Positions 33,601 to 43,312 of a stretch of DNA of 64,000 bases are shown piece after piece. Position 1 is the stretch's first letter. The number at the start of each line of letters is the position of its first letter. Both the position numbers and the translations under genes were made by a program. The notes below the pieces were generated by a model. It did not search any database and was not told the DNA's origin. It saw only the letters and a list, made by a program, of their open reading frames with translations. Origin of the DNA: an uncultured Prevotellaceae bacterium (GTDB taxonomy: Bacteria; Bacteroidota; Bacteroidia; Bacteroidales; Bacteroidaceae); NCBI GenBank assembly GCA_900543815.1, contig UQST01000006.1, positions 54,387 through 118,386 of the forward strand, read 5' to 3'.

Positions 33601-33717
33601 GGCTGGAGAGCGGGTGGCTCATGGTGGGCAGGCTCCCTTCCTCTGACTATGAAGCCGGCTTCCATCTATCCTCCCAATACACTTCCCGCCTTACGGTTCT
33701 GTTATCTGATGGCAAAG

Positions 33718-33795
33718 GCAGTGCGGTGTGATGACTGATGCAGCGCGCTGCGATGGCCGATGCAATGCGCTGCGTTGGCCGTTGCAGCGTGCTGC
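33718..33795 (+). repeat. 22-bp-period palindrome array, copy 6 (4 units)
   Basis: Units start at 33718, 33740, 33762 and 33784: GCAGTGCGGTGT, GCAGCGCGCTGC, GCAATGCGCTGC, GCAGCGTGCTGC. The right flank is GTTTTCTGC, the same as in copy 4. The spacers gatgactgat, gatggccgat and gttggccgtt are related to those of copies 1 and 2. Confidence 0.92.
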
Positions 33796-33867
33796 GTTTT
33801 CTGCCCCATTACTGCACCTCGCGCGTGACGGAGTGGCCTTCGCTCCCCTTGCATGCCATTCCAAGCA

Positions 33868-33904
33868 AAAGAGCTGTGCGATGGAAAACACCGCACAGCT
33901 CTTT
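33868..33904 (-). terminator. terminator of the phosphodiesterase-like gene
   Basis: A perfect 13-bp stem (AAAGAGCTGTGCG at 33868-33880 with its complement at 33892-33904) on the minus strand is followed by a T-rich TTTTGCTT, 128 bases after the stop at 34032. Confidence 0.8.
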
Positions 33905-34031
33905 CTGTTCTGACCGGGAATGCCGGATTCAAGGTTATGTAGCGGACCAGCGCTGGAGGGGCATCACAGCCTTTCACCTCGCGCAGTTCCTTACTCTCCA
34001 GAAAACAGATGCACCCCCAGACTGCCCTATC

Positions 34032-35765
34032 CTACTTGGCCATCACCAGGCGGCTGGTTCCGTTGGAGGCGCGACGGATGTTCACACCCTTCTGGAGAGC
34101 GCCCAGACGCATGCCGCTGAGCGAATAGATCTGTTCGCCGGCAGGCTCTGCCGAAGCTGTCACACCCGTGACCGGGGTGGCATAATCGTGTCGGGCCTGA
34201 CGCAGAGCCTGAGTGGCCTCCTTGAGCGCCGTCACATCGGACGAGGTCACATTGCCTTCATCGATAAGCGCCTGCGTATGGCCGGCCAGGTCGTAGAGTG
34301 CATCCACAGCCTGGGCGATGGTTTGGCTCTTGGCATACTCGCAGGTGGCAACGGGCGTGCAGGGGAACATCTGGAACTCCGAAAGCGAGTAGCGCGGAGC
34401 TCCATTGCTGAGGCGCATGCCATGGGTGCGCATCACCTGGAAGCGCACATACTCATAGGGGCGGCGCATGTTCACCTCGGCCGTATAGGTGCGGTTCTGC
34501 ACGCCAGAGAATTTATATAGCTCGGTCACATATTCCCAGTGCTCTCCGTCGTGGCTTGCAGTCACCAGCACATCCTCCCAGCGGTCGGCTTGTCCGGCAT
34601 CGCCATCAAGGCTCTTGTTGTACTGGAGCGAGAAGGCCTTCTGGGGTTCGCGCAGCTTCACCTGCAGGTAATGCGGATTGTTGGGGGGCAGCGAACCTGT
34701 GCAGCGGCTGCGCACATAGGTGTCGGTGTTGCGGTCAATCAGGCTTCCCAGCATGGATGACGACTCTATGCCGTCGGTGCTGAACTGCGAGGGCATGGTG
34801 ATGAGCCTGGCGCGCGACTTCTGCCACTGGAATGTGCTGTCGGCCACGGCGCGTGCCTGCATGATGGCTGCGCGGGCGTTGTCGGCAGTGGAGGTGGTCC
34901 ATCGCACATCGGCAAAGTGCGGGTTGTGGTCCGACATGATGAAGCCGTCGGGTGTCCAGCGGTTTCCCAGTTCGGCATAAGTGCTCTTCACGGAGCCGTA
35001 GGCGAAGATGAAGTCTATCTCGTTCTCCACCGAACTGCTGAATCCATCCTTGCCGTTCTGCACCTTCTTGCCTGCCACTGTCCACATGTCACGCAGTGAG
35101 AGGTTGTAGTTGACCAGCGCATCATACACGGGCGACGTCCTGTGGGTGTTGAAGTCAGCGGTGAGGAACTGTGGCACACGCCTGCCGTAGCGGGCGGCCA
35201 ATTCGCCCATCTTCTTCTTCAACACCTGTGCCTGTGCCAGGCGGGCCGACTCGGGTCCGTGGTCGAGGTGGGTATTGGTGTAGATAAACCGTGCACCGGT
35301 CTCCTTGTCGGTGAAGAGCGCCCAGGTGACCACGCGGTAGCAGATGGCTCCGGGAGTCTTCGAGGGCACGTCGGGAGTGTCGGTGGGCCAGTAGTTTCCG
35401 CTGTCTTCGAGCAGGAAGCGGCTGGTCTTGTACAGGATGGGAGTGTATTCACCCTTCTCGGCACCGTCCTCTCGTGCACAGCCCACCATAGCGTAGCCGG
35501 GTATCCCCGACAGGATGCTGGTGAGCTGGTCGCGCACTCCCTCCTGTATGCCCAGCAGGTCGGGCGATATGCTGTCAATGTAGTGGTGGATGGCCTTGGC
35601 GCGGTTGGCCCAGGTATTCTGTCCGTTTCCCTCAGTCACCTTGATGTTGCCATAAGGGATGTTGAAGGTCATGATACGCAGTTTCTCAGTGGCTGCCTGC
35701 GCCGCCAGAGCCGTCATCAGCAGGCACGCCACAGCAGCGTAAGCCGTCTTGAATAACCTTTTCAT
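34032..35765 (-). CDS. secreted endonuclease/exonuclease/phosphatase-family protein with discoidin domain
   Basis: A 577-residue protein with signal peptide MKRLFKTAYAAVACLLMTALAAQA. Residues 30-310 are an EEP hydrolase domain: RIMTFNIPYGN, DLLGIQEGV (metal-binding Glu), YTNTHLDHGPESAR (catalytic His), FLTADFNTHRTSPVY (Asp and Asn), EIDFIFAYG and SDHNPHFAD (His). The set of catalytic residues looks complete, so phosphodiesterase or phosphatase activity on nucleic acid, sphingolipid or inositol phosphate is possible. Residues 330-470 look like an F5/8-type C domain. The end is IYSLSGMRLGALQKGVNIRRASNGTSR, a short C-terminal tail. Start ATG 35765 is chosen for its signal peptide. Confidence 0.86.
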   Translation of the reverse strand: MKRLFKTAYAAVACLLMTALAAQAATEKLRIMTFNIPYGNIKVTEGNGQNTWANRAKAIHHYIDSISPDLLGIQEGVRDQLTSILSGIPGYAMVGCAREDGAEKGEYTPILYKTSRFLLEDSGNYWPTDTPDVPSKTPGAICYRVVTWALFTDKETGARFIYTNTHLDHGPESARLAQAQVLKKKMGELAARYGRRVPQFLTADFNTHRTSPVYDALVNYNLSLRDMWTVAGKKVQNGKDGFSSSVENEIDFIFAYGSVKSTYAELGNRWTPDGFIMSDHNPHFADVRWTTSTADNARAAIMQARAVADSTFQWQKSRARLITMPSQFSTDGIESSSMLGSLIDRNTDTYVRSRCTGSLPPNNPHYLQVKLREPQKAFSLQYNKSLDGDAGQADRWEDVLVTASHDGEHWEYVTELYKFSGVQNRTYTAEVNMRRPYEYVRFQVMRTHGMRLSNGAPRYSLSEFQMFPCTPVATCEYAKSQTIAQAVDALYDLAGHTQALIDEGNVTSSDVTALKEATQALRQARHDYATPVTGVTASAEPAGEQIYSLSGMRLGALQKGVNIRRASNGTSRLVMAK

Positions 35766-35840
35766 AATCGTTTCTTTTCTGTTGGTCGTATTTGGGAATG
35801 GTGTGTCACAGGGGGAGCACACCTTGGGAAAAGGAAAAGG

Positions 35841-35875
35841 TTGGGAGTCCCAGACCCGCCGTCCGGCACTCCCAA
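35841..35875 (-). terminator. terminator of the 2100-residue protein gene
   Basis: TTGGGAGT (35841-35848) pairs with ACTCCCAA (35868-35875); an inner GC-rich part also pairs. On the minus strand a T-rich stretch (CCTTTTCCTTTTCC) follows. It is 27 bases after the stop at 35902. Confidence 0.65.
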
Positions 35876-35901
35876 CACATATCACATGTCTCTGAAAAGA
35901 C

Positions 35902-38900
35902 TTACTTTACCAACACCTTGCGGCTTACAGATGCGCCACGCAGGATGTACATGCCCTGAGGCAGACCCTGGAGAGCCTGGCTGACAGGCATAGCGGGACG
36001 CACCAGACGGCCCTGCACATCATACACGCTTGCTGTCTCGCCCAGCGTAGCCTCTACGTTCTCGATGGCATCACCACCCATGTTGGTGAAGGTGCCGTCC
36101 TTCTCCACCACGATGCCGTGGTCGGCGAAGAGAACAGGTACAAGGTCGGTACCCAGCTTCTGGAACCATACAGGCTTCTCGGTGCTCTTGCCGTTGAGCT
36201 CCCAAGTGATCTCGCCACTGGCAAACTCATAGTCAGCCTTACGCACTGCCTGGGTGCCGTCACCGTCGATGCTGAAGCAGTTGGTCAGCGTGGTGTTGCT
36301 GCTGAAGCGGCAGAAGAGCTTGGCCTGAGAGTCGTAACCCTCGATGAGAGACGTTGACCAGCAGTTGGTGATGCGTGCTCCCACCTTGCCCAGCCAGCCG
36401 CAGATCTGTGCTGCGTTCTTGCCGCTTCCGGCCTTGATGTGTCCTGTGCTGTAGCAGTTGGTGATGTAAGCGATGCTTCCATCATTGGCGTTACCCAGGA
36501 TACCTGCGGCTGCCTGATAGGTAGCCTCCACGCTTCCCTCGTTGCCGAGGCAATCCAACTTGATGATGCCGGCACTGTTGCTTCGGCCTATCAGACCCAC
36601 GCGGTCCTTACCTCTGATGCTACATGTAGCGTCCAGAATCAGGTTCCTGATCTGAGCCGAGGGATAGATAGTACCAAAGAGACCCACTCCGATAGAGTTC
36701 TCATAGTCAACCTTGAGGTTGCTGATGCGATGGAGCTGTCCGTCGAACTCGCCTCGGAAATTCACCTTGTTGGCCTGTGCATCGGTAGAGTTGGCGGTCT
36801 CCACGTTGAATCCAATGGGGATGAAGTTATCCACAGCGCTCATGTCGATGTCGGCCACGAGCTTGCCCTTGATGGTGTTCATGCCACCGTTGACCATTGC
36901 AGAGAATGTCTGCATGTCCTTGGCAGTGGCGAGCTGGAAGAAGTTGTCCTCCTGCTTGGGGAACACAGCCAGGTCATAGATTCCCTTGGCCAGATTGCGT
37001 GCTTCCTCGGCGCTGGGTACACCCTGGCTGTAAGCAGACCACAGCTCCTCGGACACATTGTTCATGTTGTCCAGCTCGGGTGCATTCTCCTCATACACAC
37101 CCTGGCTCTGGAATGTGCTTGCCAGGTTGCTGAGAGTCTCGGCAGACTTTGCCATAGCGATATAAGCGATGCGGCACTCGTAGATCTGCTTGAAGAGGTC
37201 AGAGAAGGTGTTGATTGCCTTCAGCATGTCTTCACCCTCGGTGGCAGCTTCAGCTGCGGTGATGGCGGTCTTCAACTGGTCTTGAAGAGCCTTTGCAAAG
37301 TTGGGATGCAATGCGAAGTCGGGGCCGTCACTCATCTCGTATGCGTCAATGACACGTGCACGATCGAGGTAGTTCTTCAGCACCAGAGCCAACTGCCCGG
37401 CACCCTGGGCGGCTGTACCCAGATAAGTAAGGTGGAAGTTGCCGAAGCCCATCCAGTCGCGGTCATAGCCTGTACCGGGATTCTTCACACCGAGCACCAG
37501 TGAGTCACCCTCGGCAATCTGCACTGCCACGAGGTTGGGATAGCGGCCTGCCTTGAATGCATAAGCACTGCCCACGGGACCCTTAGGTACCCATGCCTTC
37601 GTGCCATCATCGTACACTACAGAGTAGTCGGCATCGGAACCGGTGAGCACACAATTTTCGCCATCCACAGCATCGTTCTCGCTGATGGCATCCTCTATCT
37701 CACCCATAGCATAGTTAATGTTGTCGCCCAGGATTACATGACCGGCGTAGAATGTGCCATAGGTGTCTGCACCGGGACGGAAAGCGGCATTCGAGCTCAG
37801 AACATACACACCGGGCTTGAGACCCTTCATGGTCTGAGTCATGGTGAAGTTGCAGTTCCAAGCCTCGCCAGCGGCCATCACACCCTCTACGGTGCGCATG
37901 AGAGGATAAGCTCCGGCGTTTGAAGTGATGTCCCAACCCTCACGGCCAGCCTCGAGGTTGGCGTTGACTACCAGGTCGGTGATGTCTGCACCAGGCTGGT
38001 AATCGGCAGCGATGGCAGCAGCAAGCAGGCTCTTCACAAACTCAGTCTCGGCTGCAATGGCAGCGTCATTGAGCTGGTGAGTCTTCATGATGTGCTGGTA
38101 TGTGCCATTGGGGAAGTCTTCACTGGGCTCGTTATTCTCATTCAGATAGCTGCTGAGGCGGTCGGCCTCCTCGCAATTGAAGGTGTTGTTGGTGATGTAG
38201 TCCAGTGCATACTCTGCCTGAGCCTCGTAAGCCTGGTACAGAACCACAGAAGCCTTGATGGCTTCACGTGTGGGAGCAGCCTCGCCATAAGCCTTGAGGA
38301 AGTCTGCCAGTGTGGGCAGCTCTGCCATCTGGTCCAATGCATCGGTATATACATTGAGCAGGGAGTCGTGAGCCACAGTCTCGCCTGCCAGCTCCTTCTC
38401 GGATGAAACCACGTGAGCACGGAACTGCTCATAGGTGTTCTGGTCGTGAACATCGGCATACTGGCCTTGTTCTATCTCATACACAAGACCCTTCTCCAGC
38501 CATGTAGGCTGCTCGTCTTCGTCGATGGTCTGGTACCACTGGGCACGGAGGAATGTCTTGCCATTGAGCTTCCAGGTCAGTGAACCTGAACCCAATTCGC
38601 TATCCTCGAACTTCTCCAGCTGCTCGCCTGCGATGCTGTAACTGTTCTTCACAGCAGATGTACCGCGGTAAGCCTCCTTGCCGGCATCCTGTCCTATCAC
38701 CTCGGCAGTAGTCCAGCAGCCGTCGATGATTGTGCCGTTTGCCCTGCCTATCCAGCCTGCAAATGCTGCGCTCTCACCGTTGCCGGTGCTGTTCACCGTA
38801 CCTGTGGTGTAGCAGTTCTTCATTATGATGATACCCTTAGAATCGTGGTTACCACCCAGCAGACCGCCTGCGTTCACACCGCCAGTAGTCACGCTACCCT

Positions 38901-41900
38901 CATTGCCCACGTTGTACAGGGTGGTGGTACCCGTCACTCCCCAGTTGGAAGCACCGATGATACCCACGTAGCTGCCTGTTGAACTGATAGAGCAAGAAGA
39001 GTCGAAGATGATGTTGCGGAGCACCATACCGTCGATAGAAGCAGAGATGAAGCCTGCATCCGCGTTGGTAGCCTCTATCACGAGGTTGCTTACGCGGTGG
39101 TTGCCACCGTCGAACACACCGCCATAACCCTTCTTCAGACCCAGCTGCTGGAAGTTCTCCATAGCGCCGGAGAAGTCTATATCGTCGGTCAGACGTGCAT
39201 TGATCTTGTTGTCCACCTTGTTTACCATGTGGCTGAACCACACCACCTCGCCTGCAGTAGCCAACTCATATACGCCGTTGACGGGCTGCTTGTACTCGGT
39301 GTCCATCTTGCCGCACACGGTGCAGAAGCCCTCGTGCCATGTGTGAGGAGGTGTCACAGATGCCTTGTCGTTGCTGTATGTCACAGTGCCGCCTGCACTG
39401 GTACCGTCGCAACGCAGATCACCGTTGGCATACACCACCTTGTGGTCGTTCCAGGGAACAGGTGTAGCGTCGGTGCCAAGAGTCTGATACCATACAGGAG
39501 TATCGCTCTGGCTGCCATTCACAACGAAGCACAACTGACCGGTACCAATCATGTCGGCGCTGATGGTGCCCGTTACGTTGGCAGGCAGATTGTCCTTATA
39601 GTCGTTTGCACAATAGCATCCCGAGATGACTGTAGATGCCTTACCGCGGCAGAAGTTGTAGTCCCTGCGGTCGGCTATCACGCTGGTAGTCCAGCAGTCA
39701 GTCACCTTGGCGCCTACATCACCCTCCCAAGCCGAGATACATGCTGCGTCACCGAATGCCTCGATGCGGCCTGTGCTGAAGCAGCGGGTGATGTTGGTCA
39801 CGTTGCCATCATTGGCATTACCGATGATACCAGCGGCTGCGAAGTTGCCTGTACCATAGCTGCTCACATTGCACATAGTGCCCACATTGGTGATGTTTGT
39901 GGTAAAGTTGCCTGTGGTATGACCTATCAGACCACCTGCACGCTGTCCGCCTCGCACCGAGCATGACGCATCGATGAGGAGGTCATGCAAGCTGGACTGT
40001 GTCACAGTGCCGAAGAAGCCGGCATTTCCCTCGACATCTACGATCATGTTGCTTATTCTGTGGCGTCCGCCATCCATCTCACCGGCATAGGGATGTGTAT
40101 CGTCACCGATGGGAATCCAGTTTTCGCCAGCCAGGTCAATGTCGGCTGTCAGGCGGAAGTTCAGCTTGCTCTGGGCACCGCTGTTGATTTGCTCGGCCAC
40201 CCAACGCAGAGTCTTGGCATTGCATATCAGATAGAAACCGTCCTCGCTCACGTCTGGCTTGCCGCACAGAGTGCAAAAACCGGTATTGGGGTCGATGGTG
40301 TGAGGCTTCTGCACGAAGCCTTTGTCCTCGTTGAAATAGCCGAAGTCGTCGGCATATGTGCCGTCGCAGTTCTTGCTGCCGCACTGATACACGGTACCTT
40401 CACCGTTGAGTGTGGGCATTTCGTCGGTGCCCAGAGTCTGGTGCCAGACGGGATTCTCAGAGCTGTTGCCGTTGATGACATAGCAAAGCTCGCCGCTGCC
40501 CATTGCTTCGGCAGGAACCAGAGTACCCTGATTGCCGTAGTTGGTAGCACAATTGATGAGCTTCACCTTGGTGCCGCCACTGCCTGAGCGTGCTATAGCT
40601 GTAGCTTCGGCCACACCCACATGAGTGTCTGAGATGGCCCAGCAGCCCTTCAGAGTGTATTGGTCAGTACCTGTCCATCCTGAGATGAATGCGCATGATG
40701 TGCCTGAGAGCACCTTACCGGTGAACCAGCAATTGGTGATGGTACCCAGACAACCGTCGGGGCTGTTGCCTATGATACCGCCTACACCGGCGTCGCCAGA
40801 GCCACCCTGATTACTGGGCACAGCAGCCACACTACCCTGGTTGCCCAGTCCCTGCAGCTTGACAAATGTGCTGCCCTTGGTGTGACCTATCAGTCCCACG
40901 TGCTGGAGACCGAGGATAGAGCAAGACTTGTCCAGTGTGAGATTCTCCACCACGGCTGGTCCTGCGATGGTGCCAAAGAAGCCCACGCCCACACCCTTGG
41001 GGTAGTTGATGACCAGATTGCTTATCTTGTGGTGCTGTCCGTCGAAGTGACCGCGGTAGGGGAACTGCAATCGGCCTATCATGGGCCACTCTGTGTATGC
41101 ACCCAGGTCGATGTCGGCAGTCAGCTGCACGTTCATCTGCATGTGGCCGCTGTTGACCATCTCGGCCACCCAAGCCATCTGTTCGGCAGTGGAAATCTTA
41201 TATACTCCGTTCTCGGGAACGACAAACTCCTCGTTGAGAGCGCCGCACACGCTGCACTTGTAACCAATGAAGCTGTGCTCGGGCATCTGTGCTTCTGCCT
41301 TGTTGTTGGTGAAGCCGGTGGCACCCTCGCCGCTGCATGATGTGGCTGTAGCATACACGCGGTTCTGGTTCAGGGGAGAGGGAACCTTGTCGGTATCCAG
41401 CTTCTGGCCCATGCCAGCGCGGAAGGCCACCTCACCACTCTCTACCTGCTCGCTTGTCACCTCTGTCACACCGGCATCCACAGTTCCCCGGAATCCCTTG
41501 AGCACATAGCAGTTGTTGATCTTGCCTTCCTTTTGGCTGTTGCGTCCGAGCGCATAGCTGTCGGCATTCACGTCGATATCCATCTCGCCCAACTGCAGAC
41601 AGTTGGAAATCGAGGTGCTTCCCTCGACCCAACCAATGAGACCGCCACAGCGCTGGGCAGCCTTTCCTACCAGCTTGCCAGCGAACACACAGTTCCTGAG
41701 AGAGGAAGCGATACCGCTGCGTCCTACAAGTCCGCCGCATGTGGCATCGCCTGTCAGACTGATCTCCATCACTACGTCGCAGTAGCAGTTCTCCATCAAT
41801 CCGCCATACAGATTGGATATGATACCGCCTACCACCTTGACGCCAGCCTTCACGGTACCTGTTACGCGCAGGTTGCGAACAGCTCCGCGCACATAACCGA

Positions 41901-42204
41901 AGAGCGAGTAATTCTCTGCGGTAGCCGTAAAGTCGAGCGTGATGGTGTGCCCCTGTCCGTCCAGGGTACCAGCAAATCTCTTGGACCTGCTGCCTATCAT
42001 AGCCGTCTGACCAGTGTAGTCAATGTCGGCTGTGAGCACAGCATTGGCAGTGACGTCTCCTCCGTTGACCAGAGCAGCAAAGTCAGCCAAGTCCTGTCCG
42101 GTGCCTATCTGATAGACACCACCCACTTGGTCAAGAGCCCAAGTAGCACTACTGAACATGTACACGAGCATGCACAGAAGCCATCGAGTAAAACTTTTGT
42201 TCAT
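35902..42204 (-). CDS. giant secreted beta-helix (GLUG-repeat) protein, 2100 residues
   Basis: Signal peptide near residues 1-23 (SFTRWLLCMLVYMFSSATWA). Five similar blocks start with a motif of the form G(V/F)Y.I.TA.(Q/E)(M/L).W.A..VN.G, then LTADIDL..., GHFDG..H.ISNL, and run into GLUG-type beta-helix rungs (GLIGHTKGS, GIIGNANDG). They begin near residues 28, 333, 656, 975 and 1750. Blocks 2-4 are separated by repeated zinc-ribbon-like segments with paired cysteines (FCTLCGKPD, FCTVCGKMD, KCSVCGALN). Residues about 1280-1730 differ: a helical part and a jelly-roll-like carbohydrate-binding region (about 1405-1595; LVVNANLEAGREGWD). The tail is SVYDVQGRLVRPA ... LPQGMYILRG. A surface adhesin or glycan-binding role is inferred. 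Confidence 0.85.
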   Translation of the reverse strand: MNKSFTRWLLCMLVYMFSSATWALDQVGGVYQIGTGQDLADFAALVNGGDVTANAVLTADIDYTGQTAMIGSRSKRFAGTLDGQGHTITLDFTATAENYSLFGYVRGAVRNLRVTGTVKAGVKVVGGIISNLYGGLMENCYCDVVMEISLTGDATCGGLVGRSGIASSLRNCVFAGKLVGKAAQRCGGLIGWVEGSTSISNCLQLGEMDIDVNADSYALGRNSQKEGKINNCYVLKGFRGTVDAGVTEVTSEQVESGEVAFRAGMGQKLDTDKVPSPLNQNRVYATATSCSGEGATGFTNNKAEAQMPEHSFIGYKCSVCGALNEEFVVPENGVYKISTAEQMAWVAEMVNSGHMQMNVQLTADIDLGAYTEWPMIGRLQFPYRGHFDGQHHKISNLVINYPKGVGVGFFGTIAGPAVVENLTLDKSCSILGLQHVGLIGHTKGSTFVKLQGLGNQGSVAAVPSNQGGSGDAGVGGIIGNSPDGCLGTITNCWFTGKVLSGTSCAFISGWTGTDQYTLKGCWAISDTHVGVAEATAIARSGSGGTKVKLINCATNYGNQGTLVPAEAMGSGELCYVINGNSSENPVWHQTLGTDEMPTLNGEGTVYQCGSKNCDGTYADDFGYFNEDKGFVQKPHTIDPNTGFCTLCGKPDVSEDGFYLICNAKTLRWVAEQINSGAQSKLNFRLTADIDLAGENWIPIGDDTHPYAGEMDGGRHRISNMIVDVEGNAGFFGTVTQSSLHDLLIDASCSVRGGQRAGGLIGHTTGNFTTNITNVGTMCNVSSYGTGNFAAAGIIGNANDGNVTNITRCFSTGRIEAFGDAACISAWEGDVGAKVTDCWTTSVIADRRDYNFCRGKASTVISGCYCANDYKDNLPANVTGTISADMIGTGQLCFVVNGSQSDTPVWYQTLGTDATPVPWNDHKVVYANGDLRCDGTSAGGTVTYSNDKASVTPPHTWHEGFCTVCGKMDTEYKQPVNGVYELATAGEVVWFSHMVNKVDNKINARLTDDIDFSGAMENFQQLGLKKGYGGVFDGGNHRVSNLVIEATNADAGFISASIDGMVLRNIIFDSSCSISSTGSYVGIIGASNWGVTGTTTLYNVGNEGSVTTGGVNAGGLLGGNHDSKGIIIMKNCYTTGTVNSTGNGESAAFAGWIGRANGTIIDGCWTTAEVIGQDAGKEAYRGTSAVKNSYSIAGEQLEKFEDSELGSGSLTWKLNGKTFLRAQWYQTIDEDEQPTWLEKGLVYEIEQGQYADVHDQNTYEQFRAHVVSSEKELAGETVAHDSLLNVYTDALDQMAELPTLADFLKAYGEAAPTREAIKASVVLYQAYEAQAEYALDYITNNTFNCEEADRLSSYLNENNEPSEDFPNGTYQHIMKTHQLNDAAIAAETEFVKSLLAAAIAADYQPGADITDLVVNANLEAGREGWDITSNAGAYPLMRTVEGVMAAGEAWNCNFTMTQTMKGLKPGVYVLSSNAAFRPGADTYGTFYAGHVILGDNINYAMGEIEDAISENDAVDGENCVLTGSDADYSVVYDDGTKAWVPKGPVGSAYAFKAGRYPNLVAVQIAEGDSLVLGVKNPGTGYDRDWMGFGNFHLTYLGTAAQGAGQLALVLKNYLDRARVIDAYEMSDGPDFALHPNFAKALQDQLKTAITAAEAATEGEDMLKAINTFSDLFKQIYECRIAYIAMAKSAETLSNLASTFQSQGVYEENAPELDNMNNVSEELWSAYSQGVPSAEEARNLAKGIYDLAVFPKQEDNFFQLATAKDMQTFSAMVNGGMNTIKGKLVADIDMSAVDNFIPIGFNVETANSTDAQANKVNFRGEFDGQLHRISNLKVDYENSIGVGLFGTIYPSAQIRNLILDATCSIRGKDRVGLIGRSNSAGIIKLDCLGNEGSVEATYQAAAGILGNANDGSIAYITNCYSTGHIKAGSGKNAAQICGWLGKVGARITNCWSTSLIEGYDSQAKLFCRFSSNTTLTNCFSIDGDGTQAVRKADYEFASGEITWELNGKSTEKPVWFQKLGTDLVPVLFADHGIVVEKDGTFTNMGGDAIENVEATLGETASVYDVQGRLVRPAMPVSQALQGLPQGMYILRGASVSRKVLVK

Positions 42205-42337
42205 GTGAACCTTGATTAATTAGTGAAATATTAGTTTTAATTGAAGTCTTCCAGCGCTGCTGTCCGTGGCAGGCACATTCCTGCAGATTTCTCCTCAAAA
42301 ACATGCCCAAACCGCCGGAAAGCAGTTCTTCATTGCT

Positions 42338-42345
42338 CAAAGTTA
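42338..42345 (-). promoter_or_regulatory. -7 element for the giant beta-helix gene
   Basis: TAACTTTG on the minus strand lies about 130 bases before the ATG. No clear -33 TTG. The stretch 42346-42536 is AT-rich and shows nothing else. Confidence 0.45.
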
Positions 42346-42536
42346 TATAATTTATCCCACGCTTCCTAATATTTTATGTACCATTTACCTTTCCGTAGGG
42401 TTTTTCCCCCTGTTTTGTGAAGCAGAGATTACGTTTGAATGACGAAAGACAGCAAACCGCGTCTTTTTTCAGAGTGCAGATTTTTGAATTACGGATTATT
42501 CTTGGATGAAAACGGGAAATAAATATTTTTGTTTTT

Positions 42537-42614
42537 GCAGCGCGCTGCGACGGCTTATGCAGCGCACTCCGTGGGCCAACGCAGCGCGCTGCAATGGCAC
42601 TTGCACCACACTGC
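42537..42614 (-). repeat. 22-bp-period palindrome array, copy 7 (4 units)
   Basis: Units start at 42537, 42559, 42581 and 42603: GCAGCGCGCTGC, GCAGCGCACTCC, GCAGCGCGCTGC, GCACCACACTGC. Read on the minus strand the first unit is GCAGTGTGGTGC. This is the only copy lying between divergent genes rather than after a stop codon. Confidence 0.9.
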
Positions 42615-42699
42615 ATCATCCAGCCCACCATTCCATCCCTTCACACTCCACTCCATTCCATCACAGGAAGAACCACCCCACCCACATCGCGCCTGCCCG

Positions 42700-42771
42700 G
42701 TTCTTAATTCGAAATTCATCATTCAGCATTTCCCGCCAGCCCAATTCAAAATTCATCATTCAGCATTCAAA
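42700..42771 (+). repeat. AATTC/CATTC-rich repeat, left copy
   Basis: A run of short units such as TTCTTAATTC, AAATTCATCATTCAGCATT. The stretch 42740-42768 (29 bp) is repeated with one mismatch at 43313-43341 on the other side of the LuxR gene. Confidence 0.8.
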
Positions 42772-42787
42772 AATAAAGCGAAGTGGG

Positions 42788-42818
42788 TTGCGTGAATACC
42801 CTCCTTGCCGTAACTTTG
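42788..42818 (+). promoter_or_regulatory. promoter of the LuxR-type gene
   Basis: TTG (42788-42790) and TAACTTTG (42811-42818) are 20 bases apart. The start codon at 42846 is preceded by GGGAGGAA (42833-42840), so the leader is short. Confidence 0.75.
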
Positions 42819-42845
42819 CCCCCGAAACACAAGGGAGGAATACTT

Positions 42846-43298
42846 ATGAAACGGAAAACCGTAATCCTGACCCCACTGCCCGATGAACTGAGGCGAAGTC
42901 TGATGCCCGCTCTGCTGGCGCTCGACTCCGTGCAAGACATCTACCAGGCAGCCGACCATGCCGAACTGGCCACACTCATCCACCGCTTCCCCAACGCTCT
43001 GGTGCTGATGGACCTGGAAACGCGCAATGATGACAAAGCCGCCACAGTGAAGGCGCTGCTCGAGTCGCTCACACTGCCCCAGCCCGGGAAACTCACACCC
43101 AGCGAGCGCGAGATACTCCGGCTCATAGCCCTGGGCCATACTGTGAAGGAGATAGCAGCAATGAGGCACAACAGCGAATACACGATAACCACGCACAAGA
43201 AGAACATCTTCGGCAAACTGGGAGTGACCAATGCCCACGATGCCACCAAGTATGCATTGCGCACTGGGCTCATCGACCTGGTGGAGTATTACATCTGA
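42846..43298 (+). CDS. LuxR-type HTH transcriptional regulator with atypical N-terminal domain
   Basis: A 150-residue protein. Residues 86-145 are a LuxR/GerE helix-turn-helix: KLTPSEREILRLIALGHTVKEIAAMRHNS, TITTHKKNIFGKLGVTNAHDATKYA. The first 80 residues (ILTPLPDELRRSL, DIYQAADHAELATLIHRFPNALVLMDLE) have the length and strand pattern of a shortened receiver domain, but I cannot place the full phosphorylation pocket, so it may be a degenerate receiver. Start ATG 42846 follows a ribosome-binding site and promoter. It stands alone between two copies of the AATTC repeat. Confidence 0.85.
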   Translation: MKRKTVILTPLPDELRRSLMPALLALDSVQDIYQAADHAELATLIHRFPNALVLMDLETRNDDKAATVKALLESLTLPQPGKLTPSEREILRLIALGHTVKEIAAMRHNSEYTITTHKKNIFGKLGVTNAHDATKYALRTGLIDLVEYYI

Positions 43299-43312
43299 CC
43301 CCCACCGCCCAT

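Noticed and set aside
33505..33738. Reading frame with repeated LLSYR(K/Q)RR text
   Set aside because: The peptide repeat just reflects the 66-bp DNA repeat, it ends in a palindrome array, and no start signal is seen.
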